A stretch of DNA of 64,000 bases, from positions 28,258 to 92,257 of the forward strand of contig JAOBSW010000453.1 of assembly GCA_026214975.1 (NCBI GenBank), written 5' to 3'. The notes beneath the pieces are model-generated. The model saw only the letters and a list, made by a program, of their open reading frames with translations, was not told the origin of the DNA and searched no databases. How positions within the stretch are numbered: the first letter of the stretch is position 1; the number at the start of each line of letters is the position of its first letter. The position numbers and the translations under genes are program-made. This document shows positions 1 to 9,866 of the stretch, in pieces. The stretch is from Gentiana macrophylla. Taxonomy: Eukaryota > Streptophyta > Magnoliopsida > Gentianales > Gentianaceae.

Positions 1-588
1 AGCCTCAATGCTATCTCTTCTCCCTTCTCATTCTTCTCAATAGTAATTCCACCTTTCTTGGGAACTACCTGAGTTGGGGATACCCACTCACTGTCTGCAA
101 TGGCGTATATGATACCCATATCTAGAAGCTTAATAATCTCCTTCTTGACTACCTCTTGCATGTGAGGGTTGAGCCTTCTCTGAGGCTGTCTAACTCGCTT
201 TGCACCCTCCTCAGTCTTGATCTTGTGCATACAGATGTCGGGAGATATCCTCGGATATCTCCCACCGCCATCCAAAGGCTTTTTCATTTTTGCGCAAGAC
301 GTTTAATGATTTCGACTCTTCTATTCGAGATAGCTTGGCAGAGATGATCAAAGGAAGCTTGTCACCTTCTCTTAGAAACACATACTTAAGATGTTTAGGC
401 AACGGCTTCAACACCAAATCATCAGGGGGTGTCTCTAGACTTGACTTAAGATCCCCACCTTTCAACTCAACATCGTTGAGCTTACTTAGTGGCCCTACTG
501 CCAAAGCTTCTTCTCTTAGCTCATCCTCGAATTCATTTGCTAAATGATCTAGATTGACCACACCATGATTGTTTAGATTATCAATCAA
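1..588 (-). pseudogene. gypsy protease-RT linker and reverse transcriptase N-terminus, broken
   Basis: An open stretch of 125 codons (588 down to 211) holds the linker motif LKPLPKHLKY and then LPLIISAKLS, which in gypsy elements lead into the RT. Downstream, in another frame (about 170 to 1), the translation contains QEVVKKEIIKLLDMGIIY followed by WVSPTQVVPKKGG. This is the conserved first block of gypsy RT, where the polymerase fingers begin. A frameshift near 170-210 separates the two. The catalytic YxDD motif would lie outside the window. Inactive remnant; high confidence in identity, none in function. Confidence 0.8.
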
Positions 589-592
589 TCGC

Positions 593-1100
593 TCATATTC
601 TTCTTCTTCTACACCATGACTTGCTTATCCATGAAGTCATTGAAGTCATCGACGCCTCCTCAATGGGAATGCCGGTTGGGACTTCGGATGGCATATTGAT
701 AGACTTAGTAACACTATAACTCACCTCTTGGTCACCAACTCGGATAGTCACTTGCCCACCATCACAATCGATGAGGGCTCTAGCTGTAGATAGGAAAGGT
801 CTTCCAAGAATCAGGGGAACGTTCTCACCTTTCTCCATATCTAAGATGTACCAGTCAACTGGGAAGGTAAACCTATCAATTTGAACCAATACGTCCTTTA
901 GGATCCCCGAGGCTTTCTTAGAAGATCTATCGTGACTGCGCAGTTCATGGTAGTGGGTTCTAGAAGACTTTGTAAACCAAATGCTTGCAAACAGATAATG
1001 GCATCAAGCTTATGGATGCACCCAAGTCACATAAAGAATTTGGGAAGACTAGGCCTCCCATCCGCAATGTGAGCACAAATTTTCTGGGTCACTCTTTTGA
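593..1100 (-). pseudogene. gypsy aspartic protease, degenerate
   Basis: Minus-strand translation gives LCDLGASISLMPLS near 960-1045, the active-site loop of an Athila-type retroviral-like aspartic protease. It is followed after shifts by FPVDWYILDMEKG and VPLILGRPFLSTARALID (about 770-870), the flap and C-terminal strand of the same fold. In an active element this domain would cleave the Gag-Pol polyprotein. Stops and frame changes between about 890 and 960 split it, so it cannot be made as one protein. Confidence 0.75.
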
Positions 1101-3242
1101 TTGGTAAGTCGGATAATTGATCATTGAACAATCCTCACCAATTGCACGATCCATTTCGCTAACTTCTTCTTGAAGAAACAACATCCTTGATGAATTTAGT
1201 ATACTTAGGCATTTCAACCAAAACTTCGAGAGTGGAAGATTAACTGAGTATTTTTCATTGATTAAGCACCTTCCGCACTTCTTATCTTCATGCAATGGGA
1301 TGTTGCTCTTTCTCGGTGGAAATGGAAGCTTTTTCAAATCATCCTCGGAAAATACTTTCTTCGAGGACGAACTAACTGCTTTGTCTTCCACATCTTTCCA
1401 CCTCACCGTCTTATCATTCTTTTTATTAGTCAGGGGATCAGCCACCTGACTATCATTTGATTCATCACTCCTCAGGGGATCAGCCACCTGAGGATTCTTA
1501 ATTGATTCTTCATTCCTCAAGGGATCACCACTCGAGGAATCTCAATTCTTTCACCTATCGGGGATCACCCACCGATGTCTTTCAACTTCTACACCTCTCG
1601 GGGATCACCACTGAGTACCGCTTGTAGCCAAGGGGATGATGGGTGCTTGACTTTCCTCCCCGCCTTATCTTTGCGCAGGAGGGGCTAATGGTTTCCCTGG
1701 TGAGAGGGACCACTCGGTGAGTACCGCTTCTAAGATGCATTGCAGCGGCCTCGGTATGCCATAAGGAGTTGAAGGAACTAGGTCGGTGCTTTGGCCACAA
1801 TTGAAATCGATTTGGGCTCTACTAGGCCACCTTCGGATTTTTCTCCATAAATCGGCAATCGCCTCGATGGTCTGTAAGCTTCTTTGGTCGACCATCCGCT
1901 TCTCAAGGTTCTTGATTGTGCTCATCAACATTTGGATATTATTATTTTGCTCCTCCGGAAGTTATTGTTACGCTCCTTTAGCTCCTCGCCCGATAGAGTC
2001 CAATCTAGCTTCAAGATCGTCGGCGAGAGGGCCTTGAGAGTTCTGAATGTTTTGAGAGAAAGGTTGGCTAGACCGACTTTGAAATGCAGGATTGTTAGGC
2101 CAACTTTGATTTAACCCTTGATTCAGATTGGAGGAATTCAAGCTCGGGTTCTGATTTTGAGATTCGAGTTTTGATTGAAGCTTTGACGGAAACCCCGATT
2201 TTGAAAATTGCCCTGGCCGAGAATTGATTTCCAAACCTCTCGATTCGGCTGGCCATTGAAGGCATTGATCTCTGCGTTACGTCAATCAGGACGTAAACGA
2301 AGCAAGCGATGTGCCCCATATCGTCACATACTTGGCATGCGACTTGATTATACTCGGCCCATGATTCTCGACAAAGATTGACTTGATAAGGAAATGGGAG
2401 ATGAATTGACACCGCCAACCATATGGCGACCCGAGAACAATTTTCGCGATGTAACTTGAGAGTTCCGTAGAAATAAAGGAGTCGATAACTCGGATTTGGA
2501 GATGTCGTGAGAGAGTAGCCAAGCTGCCTTTGTTTCGGCATGGCGATTTCATTTGCATTTTCACCTCCTCGATCCTAGGAGGAGGAGGTGGTGCTCGAAC
2601 GACTTGAAAGGAGGGGCATAATTATATTTGGCAATGTCTTGAACAATGCCCACCCCTGTGAGGCGTTTTCCTCAGAATGCCCCACTGATGAACTATTGAC
2701 CATGCCCTTGGTGAGCTCGGTCAACCCATCGAAAAAAGTATTGACTTGCCTCTCGTAAGTCTAACCCATGGTGGGGCATTTACGAAGAAGAGCCTTAAAT
2801 CTCTTCCACGCCTCAAAGAATGATTCTGTTTCCGTTTGATAAAATTGTATATTTCCCTTAAACACCGGGCTGTCTTGGCGGTGGAAAGTATTGGCTTAAA
2901 AATTCTTTTCCAATGCAGCCCAAGTGGTAATGGATTCTCGCAGGAGAGAGCTATACCACTCCTTAGCTTCTCCTTCAAAGAGAACGGAAACAGTGTAAGT
3001 TTAATCGCATCCTCACTCACACCTTGAATGCGTGTCGCACCACATATCTCCGTAAAATGTGTGTGCGTGTGTGAGGGTTTTCGAAGGGGACCCGTGAAAC
3101 ATTGATGCGTCTTTGCATCATCCGAATGAGACCGGGCTTTAGTTGAAGGTTCAGGCCGTAATGGTCGGGTAAGACGATAGCCGGGTTGGTGATTCATCGC
3201 ACCAGGCATGGCGTGAGTCCGCCAATGTACGTCTATCTTCAA
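1089..3242 (-). pseudogene. gypsy Gag polyprotein, degenerate
   Basis: Several minus-strand pieces add up to a Gag. The N-terminal part (about 3020-2790) reads GVSEDAIKLTLFPFSLKEK and then, after shifts, REIYNFI and further conserved capsid-like blocks seen in Athila and Tat Gag. The middle (2234-1968) is rich in Asn, Gln and Ser, as in the Gag C-terminal region. The last piece (1520-1089) is a charged linker with a conserved GEDCS block before the protease. No single frame exceeds 175 codons. The start codon cannot be placed. Confidence 0.65.
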
Positions 3243-3802
3243 ATGACCATAATTACAATCTCTTCGATTTCCTTCTTAAAGATTTCTCAAACTCTTGATC
3301 CAAACCTAAACTACGAAAAATTTAAAATAGAAAAACAGAAAACACTAAAACGGGAAGAAAACGTGTTGAAATCTTCTAAGCCCAAAATAGAAGGGAAAAC
3401 AGTGGATTTTGACCTCGGAAACGGTGTCGGACGGCCTCCGGCTATCCCTAGCGTCGTCGGCGTCGGAACGAGCTTTCCGAATTGGGGTCCTGCGCGCCAA
3501 ACGGACACTCGAGCCGAAAGTTATGGCCAAAATACTATCAAGTGCTAAAACGGACCCTTTTATCCTAAAATTTGATCGTAAAATTTGGGCATTTGTGCTT
3601 TAGTCAAGCACATTTTTTGCTTTCTATGCTGATGTCTAAATAAATTGGCTGGTTATATGATTATTCCTATGCTTTGTGCTATTGTTTGGACACAGTCGTT
3701 GATAAAATCGCTGCTACTTTGTTATCGTTCTTGTATCAGACCAAAAAAAACATAACATTACAATTGCTCTGTCGTATGTTGTATGCATTAATTCGATGGG
3801 CG
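3243..3802. other. non-coding, GC-richer block resembling gypsy leader or LTR sequence
   Basis: No convincing gene. Positions 3405-3545 are clearly more GC-rich than what follows and read like the promoter-proximal part of large gypsy LTRs; a similar-feeling block occurs in the solo LTR at 8117-9866. It could be the leader or LTR remnant of the gypsy fragment to its left, or the right part of the Helitron that ends at 3833. Three overlapping ORFs of 60-120 codons on both strands are chance products of the GC-rich block. Confidence 0.3.
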
Positions 3803-3833
3803 GCCGTGCCTTGCACGGTGTCCATAACACTAG
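3803..3833 (+). mobile_element. Helitron 3' terminus (hairpin plus CTAG)
   Basis: A 6-bp stem CCGTGC / GCACGG with a three-base loop (3804-3818) is followed 11 bases later by CTAG (3830-3833) and then T. This is the textbook Helitron 3' end: a short GC-rich hairpin, 10-12 bases, then CTRR, inserted before a T. The body of this Helitron should lie to the left, but its 5' end is not identified. It may have inserted into or captured the gypsy remnant. The same hairpin type recurs at 6499-6529. Confidence 0.5.
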
Positions 3834-3954
3834 TATATCTATAAGATGCTAAGAGGTTTGCCCACATTGTGCCACGTGGCAGCCTCTTGAGCTGACACAT
3901 GGCATTTTTTTAATTTTTTTACAGTTTTTTTTTAAAAGTTTTTTTATATCTTTT

Positions 3955-5760
3955 CTGTAAAAACCGGAATTTCGGTTAGCGTTATATAGAAACATAAATT
4001 TTTTGTTAGGCTCCCCGTTAACCGAACCAAAGTGTATATTTTGATACGGTTCATTTTTAGTACCTCCAAGATAAAATCATGGATTCGCTTTTAAATTTCA
4101 AACAACCGAAAATTTTCGATTCGATTTCGACACAACAATTGAATAAAACCGTGTTTTTTTTATCAAACGTGTAACGCTTCGATTCATTTTTTCCTTTTAA
4201 CGGCGCGTTTTTTTTTCCTTCGATAAAAACCGAATTTGGTTAGCGTTATATTGAAACCGAATTTTTTTTTCGACTCTCCGTTACATAAACCGAACCAAAG
4301 TGTATATTTTGATACGGTTCATTTTTAGTACCTCCAATAGATAAAGTCATGGATTCGAGTTTTAAATTTCAAACAACCGAAAATTTTCTATTCGATTTCG
4401 ACACAACAATTGAATAAAACGTGTATATTTTTTTTATCAAAACGTGTAACATTTCGATTCATTTTTTCCTTTTAACGGGCGGTTTTTTTTTTCCTTCGAT
4501 AAAACCGAGAATTTGGATAGTTTTATATAGAAACCGAATTTTTTTGTTCGACTCTCCGTTACTTAAACCGAACCAAAGTATATATTTCGATATGGTTTAT
4601 TTTTATTACCTCCATCAGACAGTACGGATTCAGTTTTAGATTTCAATCTACCGAAAATTTTCGATTCGGTTTCGGCATAACAATTGAATAAAACCGTGTA
4701 CTTTTTTTATTAAACGTGTACCGTTAGTAGTTTGTGCAGAAAAGGGGAAAAAAGGAAAGACCGACGGATTTGAAATTCTAATTTTTTGTTCGGCACCCCG
4801 TTACATAAACCGAACCAAAGTGTATATTTCGATACGGTTCATTTTTAGTACCGCCAACAGACAGTGCGGATTCGATTTCGGCACAACAATTGAATAAAAC
4901 CGAGTGTTTTTTTTTATCAAACGTGTAATGTTTCGATTCATTTTTTTTTTCCTTTTTTAACGGCGGTTTTTTTTTCCTTCGGTAAAACCGAATTTCGTTA
5001 GCGTTATCTAGAAACCGAATTTTTTGTTCGACTCTCCGTTACATAAACCGAACCAAAGTGTATATTTCGATACGGTTTTTTTTATTACCTCCAACAGACA
5101 GTGCATATTCAGTTTTAAATTTCAATCAACCGAAATTTTCGATTCGATTTCGGCATAACAATTGAATAAAACCATGTACTTTTTTTTATCAAATGTGTAG
5201 TTTGGGCAGAAAAGGGGGAAAAAAAGGAAAGACCGACGGATTTGAAGTTCTAATTTTTTGTTCGGCTCCCCATTACATAAATCGAACCAAAGTGTATATT
5301 TCGATACTGGTTCATTTTAGTACCTCCAACAGATAAGCTATGGATTCAAGAATAAATTTCAATCAACGAAAAATTCCAATTCGATTTCGGAAGAACAATT
5401 GAATAAACTGTGTAGTTTTTTTTTATCAAAAGTGTAACGTTTCGATTCATTTTTTTTCCTTTTTTAACGGCGGTTTTTTTCCCCTTCGGTAAAAACCGGA
5501 ATTTCTGTTAGCGTTATATAGAAATCAAAATTTTTTGTTCGACTCTCCATTAAATAAACCGAACCAAAAGGTATATTTCGATATGGTATATTTTTATTAC
5601 ATCCAACGGACAGTGCGGATTCAATTTTAAATTTCAATCAACCGAAAATTTCGATTCGATTTCGGCACAAACAATTGAATAAAACCGTGTACTTTTTTTT
5701 TATCAAACGTGTGCCGTTAGTAGTTTGTGCAGAAAATAGGGGGGAAAAAGAGGAAATCCG
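3955..5760. repeat. about seven diverged tandem copies of a 230-280 bp unit inside the Helitron
   Basis: The block ACCGAACCAAAGTGTATATT recurs near 4019, 4287, 4567, 4807, 5047, 5279 and 5558 (the last two with changes), giving periods of about 268, 280, 240, 240, 232 and 279 bases. Each unit also carries CAACAATTGAATAAAAC, a T-rich run, and a stretch with CGGTTTTTTTT. Two unit variants are apparent, one with an extra block near GTAGTTTGTGCAGAAAA (about 4725, 5195 and 5720). The array is AT-rich and non-coding; short ORFs inside it are accidental. Confidence 0.85.
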
Positions 5761-5766
5761 ACGGAT

Positions 5767-6496
5767 TTGAAGTTCTACTATGTAGTGTACGATGGAAGAT
5801 TAATCAAGTTTAGCTATAAAATACAACAGCAAAAAATAAGGGCAAACAAATATCCGCGCCAAGAATGTGTGCCTACATGTGACCACGTGGATACCACATT
5901 AAATGCTTTTATTAGTTTGAACAACATAACGTCGGTGGAACCGACGGCCGTTTACAATGCGAACGTCACTAAAATTGACGTTGGAATAGCAAATCACTTT
6001 TTATATTCTTCAGACCGTTTGACATGTGTTTTTTTCCCCACCAAATGAATGAACACGAAATCAATGACGTATTCATTAATGATAAGAAAGAGAAATGTCG
6101 TATAGAAAATGAGTGAAACATATTTTCAAGCATATTAATGATCTGGAAGCTAAGGCGTTCCGGGAGATTTGACCGTGTAGTTATGGTCCGCTTATTGTTT
6201 TTCTATAATGTTTCATTACGTAAAGTCGAAGCTAAAGAGATCGAATTTATGACATTGTTCTCTGATACATCGTATTTTGGTTTATTTTATTGGTGAAAAC
6301 TCCTGATAGAAATTTGAAGAGAAGTGATTCACAATTTCACGTCTCTAAGAAAGAGCTACATCTTGCAGAGAATGTGATATGTTTTGGTTTGCTCTATTTG
6401 TCTTGTGCCTTGAATTATTACGGTTTAAGCTTACACGATTTATTTAACGTTGGGGATCTATTCTTTGATATTATCGTTGGTAACGATTTATGTTAG
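5767..6496 (+). other. two short unrecognised ORFs in the Helitron 3' part
   Basis: Positions 5767-6048 (93 codons) and 6290-6496 (68 codons) are open on the plus strand. The second ends just before the terminal hairpin. Neither shows a domain I recognise; there is no helicase, Rep or OB-fold signature I can defend. They could be remnants of a captured or Helitron-encoded gene, or chance ORFs. The stretch is less AT-rich than the repeat array, which mildly favours a former coding origin. Confidence 0.2.
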
Positions 6497-6529
6497 CCGC
6501 CGTGCGCTTGCACGGCTCACGCTCACTAG

Positions 6530-7003
6530 TTATAGTATAAAACGACTAAGTTGTCATTTGATTTTTGAATATATGCAAATCCAATAAATGTTGATTATTT
6601 ATTATTAAATGGAGTAATATATTGAGAATGTGTACATGCATGAGTAATAGTGAGACAATTTGACTTTTGAAGTTGTAATATTGATTTTTTAAATTGGAGA
6701 TGTAAATAGTTTGGTTATATATTGTAATTAAATTAATGGTAAAGGTGGAAAAATAATAAATGCTACATTCGTATTATAAAATAACAGATAAATAACAATA
6801 AAACAAATTTTAAAAAGTGACAGTTAAAAAAAATGGAGGGAGTATTACATAAGTGAGGATGTATAGATAACAAGAAATATCGTACACCCCAATTTCTTGA
6901 TAAATTAAGTTGCAATCTATGCAACACAGAGACGACACGGACACGCCGCACGACACGATATGACGGCGCGGTTAATTTTAAAATTTAAGGACACGACACG
7001 CCG

Positions 7004-7044
<41 letters not shown>

Positions 7045-7520
7045 TTATATGATGTAAATAAGAATCAAATTATCAAAAAGGATATTCGTAAAAATCTGAA
7101 AAACTAGACAAAATAAGATATATATATATATATATATATATACGTAAATTATATGAATATGTAAAATAGATATTCGACTTTTATACGGTGCCAAAAGTAA
7201 AAGCGAAATCGTGATTGGCCTTCAAAATATTACAAAGTGTAAAAATGATTGTCTATAAAGAAACATATAAAACTAATACGGCGTATTATTTGTTAAATTC
7301 TAATCAAGATAGAAATCGTGTATTTTAATGTTTCTACTGAAGAAAAAATAATAAAGAAAAAAAAATTAAGAAAATAGGGTTAATGAATGTCGGGGAGTGT
7401 CGGCGTTGTGTCCTAGAATGTCGATAGCGTATTAGAGATGTGTCTGATATTAAAATTTTAAATAATATAATTTTAATCAACCGACACGTATCGGAAGCGT
7501 CTCCTATCATTTTAAAGTTC
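6530..7520. other. AT-rich spacer with microsatellites and small element remnants
   Basis: No gene seen. It contains a TA/CA microsatellite at about 7006-7043, a second TA run at about 7119-7142, and GGAGGGAGTA at 6835-6844, the typical outer edge of a Stowaway MITE end (next to TA) whose partner end I cannot find. The GACACG-rich parts are listed separately. The minus-strand ORF at 6763-6951 has no recognisable content. Confidence 0.5.
6925..7510. mobile_element. possible small DNA transposon with GACACG-rich inverted ends
   Basis: The left end (from about 6930) reads GAGACGACACGGACACG and then GGTTAATTTTAAAATTTAAG followed by GACACGACACG. The reverse complement of the right end (about 7505-7390) starts GAGACGCTTCCGATACGTG and continues GGTTGATTAAAATTATATT, then TTTAAAATTTTAATATC and GACAC. 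The matching order of a GAGACG start, a CGG-rich part, an AAAATT-rich part and GACAC suggests diverged terminal inverted repeats about 580 bases apart. No target duplication could be fixed. The inside is AT-rich and non-coding. Confidence 0.3.
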
Positions 7521-7525
7521 CGGTG

Positions 7526-7779
7526 AGTTAAACAAACAGATAAATTCTGGGAATGATTTTCATTGATTAAAACTTCAAAACAACTTACATTATTTGGCAG
7601 CCATTTCCTTCATTATATAACAGAGAACAAGATAAGATAATAACCAACCGTCCTAGCAAATCTATAGATAGATTTTCTAAGAGGATCTTTCTTACCTAAC
7701 ATAATACTAGCCACAGGATTGCATCACACATGGAGGGCTCAGATGATGACACATCAGCATTATATATTACATCTTAACA
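7526..7779 (-). repeat. 3' LTR of copia D
   Basis: 254 bases, 96.5 per cent identical to 14220-14473. In sense orientation it starts TGTTAAG directly after the purine-rich tract at 7780-7788 and ends TTTAACT directly before the target duplication. The sense 3' end is therefore CT, not the usual CA. Confidence 0.93.
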
Positions 7780-7789
7780 TCCCCCCTCA

Positions 7790-8116
7790 AACTCAAGGGT
7801 GGGGAGACCACATTGAGTTTGCCTCTAAAAAACTGAAACTGAGTAATAGTGAGGGGTTTAGTCAGACAGTCTGCTAGTTGATCAGCAGAGGGTATGTAGC
7901 AAACATTCAGCTTCTTTTTCAGCACTTCATTTCTGACAAAATGAACATCTATCTCGATATGTTTGGTGCGAGCATGATATACAGGATTTTGGGCTAGAAA
8001 AGAAGCACTAGTGTTATCACACCACACAGTAGGCACACCTGTAAGATTGATCTTGAGCTCAGACAAAAGAGATGAGATCCATTTAAGTTCTACTGTGACA
8101 TTTTCCAGTGCTCTGT
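7790..8116 (-). pseudogene. copia RNase H, C-terminal part, and end of Pol
   Basis: The minus-strand translation contains VTVELKWISSLL, then VWCDNTSASFLAQNPVYHARTKHIEID, then CYIPSADQLADCLTKPL. These are the C-terminal RNase H blocks of copia Pol, including the catalytic-region Asp (CDN) and the conserved HARTKHIEID. The ORF continues through the end of Pol close to the purine tract. It was once continuous with 9867-11554 and is split from it by the solo LTR. RNase H would remove genomic RNA during reverse transcription; here it is cut in two. Confidence 0.92.
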
Positions 8117-9866
8117 TGTCCCGGATTTTATCAATATAAAACAACAAGTAATAAACCGGTTAACCTCAAGTGCAAGGATCGTAGTATGGAGGCTAATGCC
8201 GGGTCGATCTTACGGGGAACTAGACGAATGTGAATCCTATCTTTTGTTTTTAACTAATTATTGTCACGAATCTAACCTAACGAACAACTAACCTAAACAA
8301 ATATGCAGAAAAAGTAACTAGACAGAGGATTGCTCCAATGCTAGGCAAGACTGAAAGCGATAAAAACTAAACTAAAGTGCAGGAAAAGTAAAACTAAAGC
8401 TAAGCAATTCAAGTTTAAAGGATTAAAATCAATTTATAACGAACGAACAAGCAATTGATCCACCTATCCTATCAACATTCAATTCTAACTCGGATTAATT
8501 CGTGATCTCTACTCAAGTCGTGATTCACCTAATCGAAGGCATAAACTCCTACTCTCGTAGACGAGTTCGTTTTCTAATCTTTTATCTTTCGATGTTAAAG
8601 ATTACGTCTTTCTAACCTAGGCGTGAAATCTTTCGATTTCTAATCTAGAAAATCAACCCAATAACTTTCGTTTTATTTAGATCAAAAATCCAATCTTCTA
8701 TCATGGTGATCTAAGGTTGACATGACTCTCATCACATAACCAATCATAAAAGCAAGCATCTTTCGATTAAACACGCAATAAAACATACAAAACATGATAA
8801 AAGAAACGAACTTGAAATAGATACTCACAGATTAATCACGAATCAAAACTGAATTGTTGAAGGAAGGCTTCACAACGCTTGTTCAAAGAGGGATTAGCCT
8901 CTTAGCATCTTCTTGACAACTCGAATTGATGAATAAAAGTACATGAAATTATCTAATCTAATCTAGAAGTTTAAGTGCATAAAACTAGAGAAAAACTGAA
9001 GGAAAAACGCAGCCAAGCTGCCCCTAGGGTTTAGGGTTCGAAATTATATCTTTAGGGTGAAAGAAATCCGCTGCTTATATAGAGTTTCAATGTCGGCTCG
9101 CTACAAGAAACCGCGCTCCGGACGCCCGCTTGAAGATTCCGGACGCTCGTCCGCTATTTTCAGCAACAACGTCCAAACTTGTAACGCTCATATCTCGGGC
9201 CTCGTAAGTCGGAATGGAGTGATTCAAAATCCTGTAGAATCCTCTCTTCAAGCCCTACAACTCTTCTCTTGAGGTCCAGAGTCAAATCGGTTGTTATCAT
9301 ATCAAGAACTGCGTTGGAAGTTCAGCGCTACCCGGAATCCTGGATTTTCTTCCTCGGGACGCTCGCCCGAGATCTCGACGTTCGTTCCTTCGGCGTTGAA
9401 CTTGTGCCAGGCGTTCGTTCATCCAGCGCCCAAACTCTCTGTATCAAAATACTTCCACTGGACGCCCGTCTTGATCAAACGCCCGCCCACTCGGACGGGA
9501 CTCGGACGAACGCCCATATGTGCTTCAGAACTCGATTTCTTGATCTTTATCTCCTCCTTCTTCCATCTTTATCCTTCTTTTCTCATCTCTATCTTGATTT
9601 AGCTCGAATTATATCAACATTTGATCATCAATTTAGCCTCCAACATGTATCTACATCACATTAAGACATCGCAAAACGTAACACAATCCAAATACTCATA
9701 AAACCATAATTAAAACACATACACCACCTCATTTTGCGAATAAACTAATTAAAATCTCACTTGCTTAATAAATCATTTAAAACCACATTTCCTATGCAAA
9801 TCATATGAATTATGGAGGAGAACATCATAAAATACGACGTTATAAAACGTATAAATTCACCCTTAA
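8117..9866 (+). mobile_element. solo LTR (gypsy-like, about 1.75 kb) inserted in copia RNase H
   Basis: The copia reading frame stops at CTGT (8113-8116) and resumes at CTGT (9867-9870), so the insert is flanked by at least a 4-base target duplication. It starts TGTCCCGG and has no retroelement coding motif. The stretch CCGGGTCGATC followed by an A/G-rich block near 8190-8220 and the GC-rich block 9100-9540, against an AT-rich remainder, resemble the large LTRs of Athila/Tat-type gypsy elements. ORFs at 9057-9664 come from the GC-rich block. The right end does not finish in a clear CA, so that boundary may be off by a few bases. A solo LTR arises by recombination between two LTRs of a full element. 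Confidence 0.7.

Larger units (their letters stand above)
1..3242 (-). mobile_element. Ty3/gypsy (Athila-like) retrotransposon fragment: gag, protease, start of RT
   Basis: Read on the minus strand, gag, an aspartic protease and the first part of reverse transcriptase follow in the usual Ty3/gypsy order, and RT runs off the left edge of the window. All frames are broken by stops and shifts. The protease active site reads Asp-Leu-Gly-Ala-Ser, and the protease-RT linker has the conserved PLP-HLKY stretch; both are typical of Athila-type elements (family knowledge). No LTR pair or target duplication is visible, so this is an incomplete, decayed copy. The Athila lineage is inferred from motifs, not from a database search. 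Confidence 0.8.
3838..6529 (+). mobile_element. non-autonomous Helitron-like element, 2.69 kb
   Basis: The 3' end has a 7-bp stem GCCGTGC / GCACGGC (6499-6516), a 9-base spacer and CTAG (6526-6529), then T. A matching 5' end starts TCTATAAGATGC at 3838 and is preceded by A. Insertion between A and T without target duplication fits Helitron biology. No Rep or helicase motif is seen inside, so the copy depends on an autonomous relative. Most of it is a tandem array (3955-5760). The right part holds two short ORFs I do not recognise. The 3' end is well supported; the 5' end is inferred from TC and the flanking A. Confidence 0.5.

Noticed and set aside
290..547. Plus-strand ORF in the left gypsy fragment
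   Set aside because: It is the complement of the protease-RT linker, which has clear family motifs on the minus strand.
3186..3603. Overlapping ORFs on both strands, 60-120 codons
   Set aside because: They sit in a short GC-rich, LTR-like block, have no domain, and appear in four frames at once.
7006..7142. TA/CA microsatellites as possible regulatory or origin sequence
   Set aside because: Simple repeats common in plant intergenic DNA; nothing else nearby supports a function.
9057..9664. ORFs of 71-131 codons within the copia D insert
   Set aside because: They lie in the GC-rich part of a solo LTR, overlap each other in different frames and carry no recognisable domain.
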